The position numbers were made by a program, and so were the translations under genes. A stretch of 64,000 nucleotides of DNA from Bradyrhizobium iriomotense. GTDB lineage: Bacteria > Pseudomonadota > Alphaproteobacteria > Rhizobiales > Xanthobacteraceae. This document shows positions 25,752 to 33,209 of the stretch, piece after piece; positions within the stretch are counted from its first letter, which is position 1, and the number at the start of each line of letters is the position of its first letter. Location of the stretch: positions 62,001 to 126,000 of the forward strand of contig NZ_JAFCJZ010000019.1 of NCBI RefSeq assembly GCF_018130765.1, in the 5' to 3' direction. The notes beneath the pieces were generated by a model. The model had not been told where the DNA came from. It was given only the letters and a program-made list of their open reading frames with translations, and searched no databases.

Positions 25752-26387
25752 ATGCGATCAGATCTGAAATTGCTGGGATCCGCAGGTGTCATCGCGGCTT
25801 CGATCGCGATAGGGGTGGGTCTCTACGTGGCGCTTGGAGGTGCCGTATCGGCAGGCGGCGATGCTCCCCAATCTGCGCAGCGACCGGATCCCGGGCTGTT
25901 GGGGGTCGCGCTTGCGCAGGCGTCGCAAGCTGCGGCCACGCTGCCGGGCGGCGCCAGCTCCCTGAACGAAATGTATCGGGACTGGCAGGTCGCCTGCGAG
26001 CAGCAGGGCACGGGAAAGCGCTGCGTGATGTCTCAGCAGCAGATCAATCCCCAGACGCGACAGCGCGTGCTGGCCGTTGAAATCAACAGCGTTGCCCCCA
26101 ACAAGGTGGAGGGCGTGCTGATGCTTCCCTTCGGCCTCGCACTCGACTCTGGCGCAACGCTCCAGATCGATGACGGCGTGGCCGCGCCGCCGCTCCGGTA
26201 TCGTACTTGTCTGCCGGGTGGCTGCCTTGTTCCGCTCTCCTTCGACGCTGGAACCTTGTCGGCACTTCGCAGAGGCACGGCGCTCAAGATCGCGACTATC
26301 GCCGACGGCGGCAAGGCAACGCCATTCTCCATCTCGCTCCAGGGCTTCGCTGCTGCGCTCGATAGGGTCGCGGCGCTCGCACGTTGA
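25752..26387 (+). CDS. Invasion-associated locus B (IalB) family protein
   Basis: A 211-residue exported protein. The N-terminal hydrophobic segment (residues about 8-29, LLGSAGVIAASIAIGVGLYV) is a signal or anchor. The mature part matches the IalB pattern: a DWQVACEQQGTGKRCVMSQQ stretch, QRVLAVEIN, PFGLALDSGATLQIDDG and RYRTCLPGGCLVPLSFDA with the conserved Cys pair. IalB was first linked to erythrocyte invasion in Bartonella; in free-living Rhizobiales its role is unclear. It starts 16 nt after the autotransporter stop with AAGG 7 nt upstream of the ATG, so the two are probably co-transcribed. Confidence 0.9.
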   Translation: MRSDLKLLGSAGVIAASIAIGVGLYVALGGAVSAGGDAPQSAQRPDPGLLGVALAQASQAAATLPGGASSLNEMYRDWQVACEQQGTGKRCVMSQQQINPQTRQRVLAVEINSVAPNKVEGVLMLPFGLALDSGATLQIDDGVAAPPLRYRTCLPGGCLVPLSFDAGTLSALRRGTALKIATIADGGKATPFSISLQGFAAALDRVAALAR

Positions 26388-26474
26388 CGTTTCCACCTGG
26401 GCGCGGCCCGAGACGGAGATCGCCGCAGGCCAGCCCGTTCGTCACAGCTTCGCCGTGAGATTCTGAGGAGAACC

Positions 26475-26900
26475 ATGGATCAGAATATCGCCACTCAGCT
26501 CCGAGAAAGCTTCAAAACGCTTCTGCCCATCGCAAATGAACTCGGCACCGTGTACGGGCGATTGTTTGAGGCGCATCCGCAACTGCGACCGTTGTTTGCG
26601 GAGGACATTCAGTCGCACGCCAGAAGCCTCATGCACAAGCTGGCCCTCATGGTTGACAACCTTCAGAAGATCGATGCGATCCTTTCCGCCGTATCTGACC
26701 TTGCACGCCGTCACCAGGACAACGTGGTGCTCGATGAGCATTATCTCGTGGCCGGTGATAGTCTCGTCTGGGTCCTGGAGCAGGGACTTGAGCACGTCCT
26801 GACCTCCGATGAGTGGGAAGCCTGGACCACGACTCTCGATACGCTGTCCCATGCGATTACCGCTGCGAAAGAGCCGGTCGGCGCGCCTCAACGACAGTAG
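26475..26900 (+). CDS. Single-domain bacterial globin
   Basis: A 141-residue haem globin-like protein. LFEAHPQLRPLFAEDIQSHA matches the B-C-D corner of the flavohaemoglobin-type globin family. LARRHQDNVVLDEHYLVAGD carries the proximal (F8) His, and LVWVLEQGLEHVLTSDEWEA is the G-H region. There is no reductase domain, so it is a stand-alone oxygen or NO binder or sensor. ATG 26475 follows GAGGAG by 4 nt. It lies 87 bp after the IalB-family gene, inside the repeat-bounded block. Confidence 0.88.
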   Translation: MDQNIATQLRESFKTLLPIANELGTVYGRLFEAHPQLRPLFAEDIQSHARSLMHKLALMVDNLQKIDAILSAVSDLARRHQDNVVLDEHYLVAGDSLVWVLEQGLEHVLTSDEWEAWTTTLDTLSHAITAAKEPVGAPQRQ

Positions 26901-27119
26901 AGGCCGCCATTTTCAGTCATTTGACGGCGGTTATCGCCCACCATTCCATGGCGCGAATGTCTGCCGGCAGTCTCGGCATCGCTGCGACCGGGAGGCCCGC
27001 AATGCGCCGCCAGGCAAGGACGAAACCATTTGCCGGCCGGGCGAAGCCGGCCGGAAACAAACCTGGCCTAGCCTCACCAAGAGCTGCCCTGTCCAACCCG
27101 ATCTAAGGGAGAGGATCTC

Positions 27120-27494
27120 ATGAAAGCAGCATTTTTGGCGCTGTCGCTTCTTGGCCAGCCCGCGATACCGATTTCAGACCGTGTGCCCATCTTCAATGTG
27201 GAAGCTCTTTGCAGGGACGTTTCCGCTGACGACAAAGCGTCAGGGCTCGCCCTTGCGCAGGACGCCAGCGAATGCGTGCGCGACGAAACAATTGCGCAGC
27301 AACAGCTAAGTTCGACTTGGCTGACCGTTCCGAATCCCGCGCGCGATAGTTGCGAAGGCGAGGCTGCGGCAGCAGGAATACAAAGCTACGTCGATCTGCT
27401 CACCTGTCTGCAGATGGCAGGCTGGGTGAATCCGGCTGCCACGCCGGCGACCCCGCTCAGGGGAGCGAGCAAGAGGCGGAACGCCAAAAATTAG
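27120..27494 (+). CDS. Small secreted Cys-containing hypothetical protein
   Basis: A 124-residue protein with a short hydrophobic start (MKAAFLALSLLGQPA) that may be a signal peptide. The mature region has four Cys residues (ALCRDV, ASECVRDE, RDSCEGEA, LLTCLQMA) set in helical sequence, suggesting two disulfides in the periplasm. GGGAGAGGA lies just before the ATG and supports translation. It is not a family I can name. It precedes the truncated repeat copy by a few bases and may itself be partly disturbed at its 3' end by that junction (basic tail ASKRRNAKN). Confidence 0.65.
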   Translation: MKAAFLALSLLGQPAIPISDRVPIFNVEALCRDVSADDKASGLALAQDASECVRDETIAQQQLSSTWLTVPNPARDSCEGEAAAAGIQSYVDLLTCLQMAGWVNPAATPATPLRGASKRRNAKN

Positions 27495-27500
27495 TCGCGC

Positions 27501-27773
27501 ATGTGCGCCAGCCGGAGCTCGATCTCACTGCGACGGTCGAAGAGCTGCGCCGAATCGCCCAGCGCCGCTCGGCCAGGCGCCCTTTTTACGAGCCCGGCAG
27601 CGGCCTTCGGCGAGCATTCCTGCACCAAGGGCAACGGCAACGCCGTCAACATCTATGTCTGGAAGAAGGGCAGGCAGGCCTCGATCCTGTTCGCGCCGGT
27701 CAAGCCGCATCCCGAGTCCGGCTCGGTCGAGCGCCTGAAGGCGGTCGCCGGGCGGGTCTATGGAAAATTGTAG
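27501..27773 (+). pseudogene. Chimeric remnant: unrelated 5' part fused to the 3' end of the secreted-protein gene
   Basis: From 27603 on, the frame encodes AFGEHSCTKGNGNAVNI(Y)V to the stop, collinear with the last 56 residues of the secreted protein at 19773-20675. The first 34 residues (MCASRSSISLRRSKS and on) are unrelated and have no signal peptide or ribosome binding site. The gene's first 244 codons are absent. The copy is therefore a truncated paralogue, unlikely to be functional. Confidence 0.8.
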
Positions 27774-27818
27774 CGGCGCTGCGTTGCATTACGGGCGCAT
27801 GCGCCCGTGGCTCGGCCA
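27603..27818 (+). repeat. Right copy of the 216-bp direct repeat
   Basis: Collinear with 20505-20720 at an offset of exactly 7098 bp. After the stop the spacer continues and ends with GCGCCCGTGGCTCGGCC (27801-27817), a match to the first bases of tRNA-Arg; the rest of the tRNA is absent. Confidence 0.9.
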
Positions 27819-28139
27819 GGGAAACCGGTGTGCCAAGCCAGACCGTCGCAGCCCGGAGGTTGCGATAGGGCGCAGCCGAAGGCGGTTGGATCCGGTCGCT
27901 CACTGTCTTCGACCATTGATGATCTTGGTTCAGTATTGAGTGCACGATAGCCCACCTAGTCGGATCGACTGATCGGGGCCAGATGGAGCGATCATCTGCC
28001 GACGAGCGCGGTCAGGAAAACCCGACATGGCAATATCGGACGACTTACCTGACGCTCCAAAAGCTCCTCGATCGGCGGGTGCCGCACCCTTGCAACGTCG
28101 CGTTTGGAACGCTGCATCATCCCGAGAAAGAGAACCTGA
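27774..28139. other. Intergenic region after the repeat-bounded block
   Basis: A 366 bp gap. Its first 45 bases belong to the right direct repeat and the 5' stub of tRNA-Arg. The remainder has no convincing gene; the isochorismatase-family promoter must be here. Confidence 0.5.
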
Positions 28140-28799
28140 ATGAGCATCAAAGCGATCGCAAAGCCCGCGAGAACACTTCTGAGCCCGAATGATCACGCGT
28201 TGATCCTGATCGACCATCAGTCGCAAATGGCGTTCAATACCAAGTCGATCGATATCACCGCTTTGCGTGCGAATGTCGCCATTCTCGCTCATGCGGCGAA
28301 GGGCTTCAAAGTCCCGACGATTGTCACGACGATTTCGAAGGATACCTTCGCCGGTCCACTATTCAGTGAAATCACCGATGCCTTTCCGAATGTGGAAGTC
28401 GCTGACCGCACGACCTCGAACGGCTGGGAAGACGAGAATCTCATCTGCCGCGTCAACGCCATCGGCAAGGACCGCCTCGTTATGTGCGGTCTCTGGACCT
28501 CTGTATGTTGCAATGGCCCCGTGCTGTCGGCGCTCGAGCAGGGCTACGAAGTCTATGTCGTCACGGATGCGTGCGGTGACTGCACGATCGAGGCGCACGA
28601 ACGGGCGGTCGAGCGTATGATCCAGGCCGGCGCACGCCCGATGACGTCACTGGGCTATCTGTTGGAACTGCAGCGGGACTGGGCGCGTCTGGACACCTAC
28701 GACCTCACCGTCGACATCGCGAAGCAGTACGGTGGCCCTTTCGGCGTCGGCCTCCAGTATGCCAAAACGATGTTCCAAAGCCGCGACGGCAAGGCTTGA
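28140..28799 (+). CDS. Isochorismatase-family cysteine hydrolase (YcaC-like)
   Basis: A 219-residue cytoplasmic hydrolase of the isochorismatase superfamily. ALILIDHQSQM carries the conserved Asp (D25). GLWTSVCCNGPVLSALEQGY carries the nucleophilic Cys (C123 or C124) in the position of the GxxTxxC motif, followed by VYVVTDACGD. TTSNGWEDENL and QAGARPMTSLGYLLELQRDW are typical of the YcaC subgroup, whose substrates are mostly unknown. AAGAGAACC lies shortly upstream of the ATG. It stands alone between the repeat-bounded block and the lipoprotein gene. Confidence 0.88.
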   Translation: MSIKAIAKPARTLLSPNDHALILIDHQSQMAFNTKSIDITALRANVAILAHAAKGFKVPTIVTTISKDTFAGPLFSEITDAFPNVEVADRTTSNGWEDENLICRVNAIGKDRLVMCGLWTSVCCNGPVLSALEQGYEVYVVTDACGDCTIEAHERAVERMIQAGARPMTSLGYLLELQRDWARLDTYDLTVDIAKQYGGPFGVGLQYAKTMFQSRDGKA

Positions 28800-28946
28800 A
28801 GTCGTACAACCCCGATCACGCGGACAAGGTTGATCCATTCCCTTCGGCGTCGAATGAACGGAGCGCGCCTCGCTTGAAGCACGTGCCGATGCCGTCGATG
28901 TCGAATTGAATGGGGTGGTCAGGTTCCGGCTCGATCCAAACGAGCT

Positions 28947-29300
28947 CTAGGGACTGCGCGTCAGCTCCACACCATCGACGGCCATCTTCCATGTCCCCGC
29001 CTCCTGGTGAGGCGGGGTCGACACCAAGAATGTCGTCGACAGAAACGGAATTCCGACGACGAAATTATCGCCCTCGAACCGCCGCAGCGGCGCATTGATC
29101 GTTGTCGTGACCTCGCCGATCTTGGTGCCGTCCGTGACGCGCTTGTAGTGGACGATCCCGTCCTTGGTCAGCTCGACGTCCATCGCCGGCGCGTGCCATT
29201 CGCCGACATAGGCGGCCTTGTCCTCGGGCACCGGCTGTCCGCATGCCGCCAGCAGCGGCAGGGCCGCAACGAGAACCACCAGGGAAGTTCGCTTTGTCAT
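28947..29300 (-). CDS. Small lipoprotein
   Basis: A 117-residue protein starting MTKRTSLVVLVAALPLLAAC, a lipoprotein signal peptide whose lipobox ends at C20. The mature part (YVGEWHAPAMDVELTKDGIV, KIGEVTTTINAPLRRFEGDN, FLSTTFLVSTPPH) looks like an all-beta, lipocalin-like fold, but no family was recognised. The frame stays open upstream to 29459, but only the ATG at 29300 gives the lipobox at the N-terminus. It lies 58 bp downstream of the IclR gene on the same strand and could be co-transcribed with it. Confidence 0.82.
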   Translation of the reverse strand: MTKRTSLVVLVAALPLLAACGQPVPEDKAAYVGEWHAPAMDVELTKDGIVHYKRVTDGTKIGEVTTTINAPLRRFEGDNFVVGIPFLSTTFLVSTPPHQEAGTWKMAVDGVELTRSP

Positions 29301-29358
29301 GTTTCGCTCGACGGCAGCAGGCACCACGCAGGTGCGTCCCCCTTGGTCGGCCATCGCG

Positions 29359-30162
29359 TCATTCGGGTTCACGGCCCGCCAGCACCTCCTGGCATTTGGC
29401 TGCGAAGGCGTTGAGGTACGAGCCGATCTCGCTCGCCAGCGCATCGGACCTTTCGACATTTTGCAGGCTCATGTTGAGTGCGTAGACCGGAAGGCCCTCC
29501 AGCACGATGGGCGTTGCGACGGCAAGAACGGCGGGTTGCCACGACACCGCACAATAACCGTCGCGTTCGACGGCGCTGATCGATCTCCTGACGTCGGCAA
29601 GCAGCGCCTTCGTGGCAGCAGCGCTGCGCCGTTTGAACAGTCTTAGCAACCGCTCGCGCTCGACCTCTGCAATGCCGGCGAGGTACGCGCGACCGAGCGA
29701 TGTCAGCTCCATCGGCACCTGCTGGCCGGCGACTACGTTGCGCAGCGCCGCGCGCGGGCTGTAGCGGATCGACTCCAGATAAACCATCATGGTTCGATCC
29801 GCGGTAGCTAACCCGACGTTCAGCCGGCGCTTCGCCGATTCCGCGCGCATCATCGGGCCGATCGCGTTGAGCACGGGTGATCCCGTCCGCATGGCGTGGC
29901 CGATGCTGATGACGGACGCGGCAAGGCGGTAAGCCCGCTCGCTGCGGACTTCGTCGAGCATCCCGGAATTGACCAGCGTTCGCGTCAGCCGGCTGACCGT
30001 CGATCGCGGCAAGCCGCATCGCTCCGCAATCTCGCCATTGCCCAGCGTGTCGACGCCGGGCCGGAACGCCCTGAGGATCTCGATGCCTCTTTCGAGCGAC
30101 CGGTTGCCATCAACCCCGCCCGCATATCTGCGCGCCTGCGCCAAGCCAGCCTCCTCAAGCAT
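29359..30162 (-). CDS. IclR-family transcriptional regulator
   Basis: A 267-residue regulator. The winged helix-turn-helix (about residues 17-75) reads RSLERGIEILRAF, then EIAERCGLPRSTVSRLTRTL. The C-terminal effector domain (about 90-255) has RTMMVYLESIRYSPRAAL and GRAYLAGIAEVERERLL, typical of IclR. It is divergent from the enoyl-CoA hydratase operon and probably controls it in response to a small acid or CoA-pathway intermediate. A perfect palindrome (30163-30177) directly abuts the ATG, suggesting autoregulation. An alternative GTG start lies 6 nt upstream. Confidence 0.92.
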   Translation of the reverse strand: MLEEAGLAQARRYAGGVDGNRSLERGIEILRAFRPGVDTLGNGEIAERCGLPRSTVSRLTRTLVNSGMLDEVRSERAYRLAASVISIGHAMRTGSPVLNAIGPMMRAESAKRRLNVGLATADRTMMVYLESIRYSPRAALRNVVAGQQVPMELTSLGRAYLAGIAEVERERLLRLFKRRSAAATKALLADVRRSISAVERDGYCAVSWQPAVLAVATPIVLEGLPVYALNMSLQNVERSDALASEIGSYLNAFAAKCQEVLAGREPE

Positions 30163-30177
30163 TTCCACTAAGTGGAA
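30163..30177. promoter_or_regulatory. Putative IclR operator
   Basis: TTCCACT-A-AGTGGAA is a perfect 15-bp palindrome between the divergent IclR gene and the enoyl-CoA hydratase operon. It ends exactly at the base before the IclR ATG. IclR proteins bind palindromes of about this length. Confidence 0.65.
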
Positions 30178-30304
30178 TTAAGGGGATGCTCGGGCGGGTG
30201 CAAGCCGCTATAGGCACGGGAAAGAAGAATGCCCGGCTGCGCACGGCTTAACGAGGAAACGGCACGGCCTGAATCGGCATTCGGGAGCCCACGCGGAGCT
30301 TGCC

Positions 30305-31096
30305 ATGTCCTATCAGCCCATCGAATTTTCCGTCGAGGCAGGTGTCGCGACCATCGCATTCAGCCGACCGGAACGGCGCAACGCCATGAGCGACGAGATG
30401 CGCTCCGAATTCGCAGGCGCCCTCGAAGTCGTGTCCCGCGACAAGGCGATCAAGGCCCTGGTGCTGACGGGGCGCGGTAACGCCTTCTGCGCCGGCGGCG
30501 ACATCAGCGGAATGAAGCGCCGGCTCGAGGCGCCGCAGGGCGAAGTCGCATTCAACGGATGGAGCCGGCAGCAGGGCGTGCATCACGTGCAGTCGCTGCT
30601 GCTGGGCCTGCCGAAACCGACGATCGCCGCCGTCAACGGTGCTGCGGCGGGCCTCGGTGCCGACACCGCGCTGGCCTGCGACTTCGTCATGGGCACGGAA
30701 CGATCGAAGTTCACCTGGTCCTACATCAAGCGCGGCTTGATCCCCGATGGCGGCGGCCTGTATTTCCTGCCGCGCCGGGTCGGGCTTCCCAGGGCAAAGG
30801 AGCTGATCTTCACCGGGCGCGTCGTCGAGGCCGACGAAGCGCTCGCACTCGGCATCGTCGATCGCAAGGTCGCTTCGAGCGAACTGCTGTCGGCCGCGCA
30901 GGCCTGGGCGGCCGAACTGGCTCAGGGATCTCCGACCGCGCTCGCCCTGAGCAAGAAGATCCTGAACGAGACGTTCGAGCATTCCGCGCACGATATCTTC
31001 AATCTCGGCAGCCAGGCGCAGGCCATCTGCTACACCAGCGCGGAGCACCGCGACGCCGTGATGGCGTTCCTCGCGCAATCCTCGTCGAAGGATTGA
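30305..31096 (+). CDS. Enoyl-CoA hydratase/isomerase family protein
   Basis: A 263-residue crotonase-fold enzyme acting on an acyl-CoA. AFCAGGDISGM (about residues 60-70) and VNGAAAGLGADTALACDF (about 105-122) form the CoA-binding and oxyanion-hole segments. The acid position reads RGLIPDGGGLYFLPRRVG, with Asp rather than the classic hydratase Glu, as in PaaG-type isomerases or dehalogenase-like members, so the exact reaction is open. GGAG is 6 nt before the ATG. It is the first gene of an operon with the ADP-forming acyl-CoA synthetase (gap 3 nt) and a Bug-type binding protein. Confidence 0.92.
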   Translation: MSYQPIEFSVEAGVATIAFSRPERRNAMSDEMRSEFAGALEVVSRDKAIKALVLTGRGNAFCAGGDISGMKRRLEAPQGEVAFNGWSRQQGVHHVQSLLLGLPKPTIAAVNGAAAGLGADTALACDFVMGTERSKFTWSYIKRGLIPDGGGLYFLPRRVGLPRAKELIFTGRVVEADEALALGIVDRKVASSELLSAAQAWAAELAQGSPTALALSKKILNETFEHSAHDIFNLGSQAQAICYTSAEHRDAVMAFLAQSSSKD

Positions 31097-31099
31097 GCG

Positions 31100-33187
31100 A
31101 TGAATGCGATCGAACGCTTGATCCGGCCGCGCAGCATCGCCGTCATCGGCGCGTCAGCGGACCCGAGCAAGACGTCGGGGCGGCCGGTCTCCTATCTCCA
31201 GAAGCACGGCTTTACGGGCGCGATCTATCCCGTCAATCCCAGGGGCGGCGAGATCGGCGGTCTGAAATACTACGCCGACATCGCGTCGCTGCCTGATGTG
31301 CCTGACGTCGGCATTGTCCTGCTCGGCGCCGAACGTGCCCACATCGCGGTGCGCGAATTGTCAGAGCGCGGCGCGGCCGCAGCGATCGTTCTCGCCAGCG
31401 GCTTCACCGAAACGGGAGCGGAAGGCGCCGCGCGCCAGCAGCAGCTCATGCAAGCCGCCGGATCCATGCGCCTGCTCGGGCCGAACACGATTGGCCTCGT
31501 CAATCTCACCGACAATATGGTGCTGTCGGCATCCGGCGCGCTGGCGATGGATCATTTCCCGGCAGGCCCGATCGGGCTGGTCTCGCAAAGCGGAGGCATT
31601 CTCGGCGCTGTGCTGTCGCGCGCTGCGGCGCGCGGGGTCGGGCTGTCCAAGTTGGTGTCGACCAGCAACGAAGCCGATCTCGAGCTCGCCGACTTCATCG
31701 ATTTTCTCGCCGAAGACAGCGCGACCAACGTCATTGCGCTCTATATCGAGGCGATCCGCAATCCATCCCGCTTCCGTGAAGCGGTGCTCAAGGCGCGGCG
31801 CGCCGACAAGCCAATTGTCGCCTTCAAGATCGGGCGATCGGAAGCGGGTGCAAAGGCGGCCGTCTCGCATACGGGGGCGCTTGCGGGCTCCGACCGCATG
31901 TATGACGCCTTGTTCAGGCAGCTCGGCGTGATCCGCGCGAAGACGTTCGAAGACCTGCTCGACATTCCCGCAGCCCTCAGCGTGGGACGGAAGCTCTCCG
32001 GCAAGCGCGTGGCGATCCTCACCTCGACCGGCGGCGCCGGCACGATCGTGTCCGACAGTCTGGGTGTCGCAGGCTTTGCAACGCCCGCTCCCGATGCGGA
32101 GACGGCCGCGCAATTGCGCGCATTGCAATCGGGATCGCATGCCATGCTTGATCGCAATCCGATCGACGTGACCCTGGCCGGCCTGCAGCCGGATCTGCTG
32201 CGCGCCGCAATCCGCATCCTGCTCGCAAGTCCCTCCTACGACGCGCTGGCCGTCATTGCCGGCTCCTCAGCCGTGGGATCGCCGGCGCTGATGGCCGATG
32301 CTATTCACGACTGCCTGCCGCTCAGCGACAAGCCCGTCATTGCCTATGTCAGTCCCTACGCGCCCGACGTGGTCTCCGTCCTCACCCGGCGAGGCGTCCC
32401 GGCCTACACGTCTGCTGAAAGCTGCGCCGCCGCGCTCGACGGGCTCTTGCAGGCTGGAATGCCGGAACAAGTCCAGGCATCCGGCTCGAACGGGACGGCA
32501 GTCGATATCAGCGATTTCCCGGCGGGATCGCTGGATGAAGCCCAGGCCAAGGCGCTGTTCGCCCGTTTTGGCGTTCCGGTCGCAGCTGAGAAGGTGGTCG
32601 CAACGCCTGAAGAAGCGGAGCAGGCGGCACGAGACCTCAGTGGCCGCGTCGTCCTCAAGATTCTCTCGCGCGAGATCGCGCACAAGAGCGACGTCGGCGG
32701 CGTCGCCGTCAACCTGACAGAAGAGACGATCGGCGGCCGCCTGACGGCGATGGCTGACGAGGTCGCGCTCAGGACCGGGAGGCGGCCCGACCAATTCCTG
32801 GTTCAGGAGATGATTTCAGGCGGCGTCGAAATCATTCTCGGCATGCATCGCGATGCCCTGGGCACCGCGATCCTTCTCGGAATGGGCGGCGTCGCCGCCG
32901 AGCTGTTCAAGGACACCACGATGCGTCTGCTTCCGCCGCAAGGCGGCCTCAGCCTGGCCGAGGCTCGCGCGATGGCGCGCGATCTCGTCACGTGGCCGTT
33001 GCTGGATGGATTCCGTGGCCGGCCGAAATGCGATGTCGAAGCCCTTGCAGCCGCGGTCGTCGCCTTCTCACGCATGGTTGCGCAGCTCGGCGATCGCCTC
33101 GCTGAAGCCGAGATCAATCCGGTCTTCGTGCTGCCGGCCGGGCAGGGCGTGAAGGCGGCCGACGGATTGGTTGTCCTCAATGTCTGA
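31100..33187 (+). CDS. Acyl-CoA synthetase (ADP/NDP-forming), fused alpha-beta type
   Basis: A 695-residue enzyme predicted to couple acid + CoA + ATP to acyl-CoA + ADP + Pi. The CoA-binding Rossmann domain is at about 1-135 (RSIAVIGASADPSKTSGRPV, then GAIYPVNPRGGEIGG). Ligase-CoA domains follow (GPNTIGLVN), with SHTGALAGSDRMYDALFRQL, which carries the phospho-His loop expected in this family. An ATP-grasp domain is at about 470-690 (VVLKILSREIAHKSDVGGVA, EINPVF). It follows the enoyl-CoA hydratase by 3 nt and overlaps or abuts the Bug receptor, so it likely activates the acid that the receptor captures. The substrate is unknown. Confidence 0.92.
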   Translation: MNAIERLIRPRSIAVIGASADPSKTSGRPVSYLQKHGFTGAIYPVNPRGGEIGGLKYYADIASLPDVPDVGIVLLGAERAHIAVRELSERGAAAAIVLASGFTETGAEGAARQQQLMQAAGSMRLLGPNTIGLVNLTDNMVLSASGALAMDHFPAGPIGLVSQSGGILGAVLSRAAARGVGLSKLVSTSNEADLELADFIDFLAEDSATNVIALYIEAIRNPSRFREAVLKARRADKPIVAFKIGRSEAGAKAAVSHTGALAGSDRMYDALFRQLGVIRAKTFEDLLDIPAALSVGRKLSGKRVAILTSTGGAGTIVSDSLGVAGFATPAPDAETAAQLRALQSGSHAMLDRNPIDVTLAGLQPDLLRAAIRILLASPSYDALAVIAGSSAVGSPALMADAIHDCLPLSDKPVIAYVSPYAPDVVSVLTRRGVPAYTSAESCAAALDGLLQAGMPEQVQASGSNGTAVDISDFPAGSLDEAQAKALFARFGVPVAAEKVVATPEEAEQAARDLSGRVVLKILSREIAHKSDVGGVAVNLTEETIGGRLTAMADEVALRTGRRPDQFLVQEMISGGVEIILGMHRDALGTAILLGMGGVAAELFKDTTMRLLPPQGGLSLAEARAMARDLVTWPLLDGFRGRPKCDVEALAAAVVAFSRMVAQLGDRLAEAEINPVFVLPAGQGVKAADGLVVLNV

Positions 33188-33209
33188 ACAAAATCGGATG
33201 GAGCTCCAG

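Noticed and set aside
23360..25792. Long minus-strand open frame (810 codons) opposite the autotransporter
   Set aside because: It arises from the regular Gly/Ser/Thr repeat coding on the other strand; its sequence has no domain and no start signal.
28199..28212. FixK-like TTGATCCTGATCGA
   Set aside because: It lies inside the isochorismatase-family coding sequence (codons for LILID), with a mismatched right half, so it is probably codon chance.
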